15,623 bases of DNA from an uncultured Oscillospiraceae bacterium. GTDB lineage: Bacteria; Bacillota; Clostridia; Oscillospirales; Ruminococcaceae. The notes below the pieces were generated by a model. The model searched no databases, was not told the origin of the DNA, and worked only from the letters and a program-made list of their open reading frames with translations. Both the position numbers and the translations under genes were made by a program. The DNA lies in contig CAUABB010000012.1 in the NCBI GenBank assembly GCA_958427155.1, forward strand, positions 1-15,623, read 5' to 3'. The stretch's first letter is position 1. Each line of letters starts with the position of its first letter. Shown here in pieces: positions 14,323-15,623 of this stretch.

Positions 14323-15176
14323 GTGAGAATAAAAGCTATGATCCACAGACGCTACGTAAACTGCAGTTGACGGAACTTGAGATTTTGAGGGACTTTATTG
14401 AGGTCTGCGATCGTCATGAAGTCCCCTACTTTTTAAGCGGTGGTTCGGCCATCGGCGCGCTTCGTCATGGTGGATTTATTCCATGGGACGATGACCTTGA
14501 CGTTTGCATTCCAAGGGAGGAGTACGAGCGCTTTATTCAGATTGCTGAACAGGAGCTCACCGATCGATATGAAATTCTCTGTGCCGACCGCACCCCTAAT
14601 TATCCGGCGCTCAATACGCAGATTTCCAAAAAAGGGACAAAGTTCCGTCCTATGTGTTTTAAAAATGTTAAATGCGATTTGGGAATTTACCTTGATATTT
14701 TCCCTTATGATCATACGGTGTCTGACCCTGTTCTGCGGAAAAAGCAGATTCGGAGTGCCTGGATTTGGGGGAAACTGTATATTCTGCGGATGATTCCATT
14801 TCCTATGCTTCCCTTTAAAGGGATAAAGGGAAAGATTGTAAAATTTGTTTGCGCTTGTACCCATTACGGGATGGTTTTATGCCGTATTTCAAAAAAATGG
14901 CTATATCGAAAATACCGTGAAACCTGTTTCCGTTACAACGACCAGGATACCGGCTGGTATATTGACTTTCAGTATACATTTCCTGAGAAGATGCTACTTT
15001 CCAAAGAGGATATTTTCCCTCTCCATCCGGTAGAGTTTGAGGGAGTCAGCGCTTATATTATTCATGAATATCACCGTTATTTAACGGGGCAATACGGGGA
15101 TTATATGCAGCTTCCACCTGTGGAGAGCCGTCGGAATCATTTCCCCTATGAGCTTGATTTTGGTGATGAGAAATAA
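14319..15176 (+). CDS. LicD-family phosphotransferase
   Basis: This 285-residue protein belongs to the LicD family, nucleotidyltransferase-fold enzymes that move a phospho-alcohol from a CDP carrier (phosphocholine in the classic case) onto a sugar. The defining block is present: CDRHEVPYFLSGGSAIGALR, then HGGFIPWDDDLDV with the metal-binding DDD at 57-59 and D61, followed by R-x-E-Y. A second acidic stretch, LGIYLDIFPYD, is also typical. The ATG overlaps the SDR stop as ATGA (14319-14322), so an upstream GTG at 14247 is not needed. A GCAGGTGG stretch just before can serve as ribosome site. Its position after a cytidylyltransferase and SDR suggests that their CDP product is its donor. Phosphocholine cannot be excluded, though no choline kinase or choline transporter is seen here. 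Confidence 0.88.
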   Translation: MSENKSYDPQTLRKLQLTELEILRDFIEVCDRHEVPYFLSGGSAIGALRHGGFIPWDDDLDVCIPREEYERFIQIAEQELTDRYEILCADRTPNYPALNTQISKKGTKFRPMCFKNVKCDLGIYLDIFPYDHTVSDPVLRKKQIRSAWIWGKLYILRMIPFPMLPFKGIKGKIVKFVCACTHYGMVLCRISKKWLYRKYRETCFRYNDQDTGWYIDFQYTFPEKMLLSKEDIFPLHPVEFEGVSAYIIHEYHRYLTGQYGDYMQLPPVESRRNHFPYELDFGDEK

Positions 15177-15187
15177 AGGAGAACGAA

Positions 15188-15623
15188 ATGGATATTTTAT
15201 ATACGATGAATGACGGTTATATTCCTCAAGTAGCAGCTTCGATGATGTCCGTGTTGGATCATAATAATTGGGCGCCGATCAATTTTCATGTTTTTTCTCT
15301 TGGTATTTCTCGTGAAAATATTCAAAAGCTTGAAAAAATGCTACAAGAGCGAGGAGCCTCTTTGACGGTTTATGAGATAGGAAATATACGGGAACGGATC
15401 GATTTTCCAGTGGATACGAATGGGTTCCATATCAGCGTGTTGGCGCGCTTGTTTACCGGGAGTATCCTCCCTGAACACGTAGAAAAGGTGCTTTATCTCG
15501 ATGGTGATACCATTGTTCTAGATTCTCTTGAGGAACTGTGGGAAATGGATATGGGCGATAGCCCTATTGCTATGCGGGCAAATGCTACCACTGAGTTGGA
15601 AAGAAAGAAAAAACTGGGAATGA
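15188..15623 (+). CDS. GT8 glycosyltransferase, N-terminal part (3' end outside window)
   Basis: The window ends inside a family 8 glycosyltransferase; 145 residues are present of a usual 270-330 or more. The start MDILYTMNDGYIPQVAASMMSV-like region is the family's nucleotide-sugar binding opening. It is followed by the FHVF strand and by SVLARLF, and then by YLDGDTIVL with the DxD metal motif at D105 and D107. The next strand, SPIAMRAN, differs from the common form AAVxD. The ATG follows AAAGGAGAACGAA, with 11 bases between the licD stop and the start. It would transfer a hexose, glucose or galactose in most relatives, using a retaining mechanism. It probably decorates the same side chain as LicD. 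The assignment is firm although the gene is cut. Confidence 0.88.
   Translation, partial: MDILYTMNDGYIPQVAASMMSVLDHNNWAPINFHVFSLGISRENIQKLEKMLQERGASLTVYEIGNIRERIDFPVDTNGFHISVLARLFTGSILPEHVEKVLYLDGDTIVLDSLEELWEMDMGDSPIAMRANATTELERKKKLGM

Noticed and set aside
14440..15033. Plus-strand open frames of 117 and 62 codons inside licD
   Set aside because: They are out-of-frame readings of a gene with an intact LicD signature and show no domain of their own.

Overview
This 15.6 kb window is one continuous stretch of a cell-surface polysaccharide locus. All fourteen recognisable genes lie on the + strand with very short gaps or overlaps, and both the first and the last gene run off the window. The Shine-Dalgarno sites are strong and AGGAGG-like, GTG and TTG starts are frequent, and the export genes are of the teichoic-acid/rhamnan ABC type. 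This suggests a low-to-mid-GC Firmicute, most likely a Clostridia-type gut or environmental anaerobe. The organism cannot be named from the sequence.

Module 1 (1-10398) holds the export and backbone genes. It starts with the C-terminal part of an ABC-2 permease and its ATPase (TagG/TagH or RgpC/RgpD type), which would flip a lipid-linked polymer across the membrane. Next come a 610-residue protein with two GT2 domains, an extended SDR nucleotide-sugar enzyme, a WbbL-like GT2, and a 680-residue protein in which a GT2 follows what looks like a worn-out SAM-methyltransferase domain. A polytopic membrane protein (possible GT-C glycosyltransferase), an OafA/OatA-type acyltransferase and RfbC/RmlC (dTDP-rhamnose pathway) complete the module. 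RfbC and the GT2 types point to a rhamnose-containing polymer. RmlA, RmlB, RmlD and an initiating sugar-phosphate transferase are not in the window.

A boundary at 10412-10533 separates the modules. A stem-loop with a T-tract follows rfbC, and after it comes a good housekeeping-type promoter (extended -10 TGATATAAT, -35 TTGCAA, 17 bp spacing). The downstream genes therefore probably form a second transcription unit.

Module 2 (10534 to the end) holds the decoration genes: another GT2, a polysaccharide pyruvyl transferase, an IspD/TarI-like cytidylyltransferase, an SDR, a LicD-family phosphotransferase and a GT8 glycosyltransferase cut by the window end. The cytidylyltransferase, SDR and LicD genes are tightly packed, the last pair overlapping by ATGA. 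Together they look like a cassette that makes a CDP-activated small molecule and transfers it to the glycan through a phosphodiester. This logic resembles the animal ISPD-FKTN/FKRP route (CDP-ribitol synthesis and ribitol-phosphate transfer).

Overall the locus appears to build a rhamnose-type, ABC-exported wall polysaccharide carrying acyl, pyruvyl and phosphodiester substituents. The individual families are known. The least described parts are the decayed methyltransferase-GT2 fusion, the orphan membrane protein, and the exact substrate of the CDP/LicD cassette. No RNA genes, CRISPR arrays, insertion sequences, repeats or attachment sites were seen, and no gene-free stretch exceeds about 135 bases.
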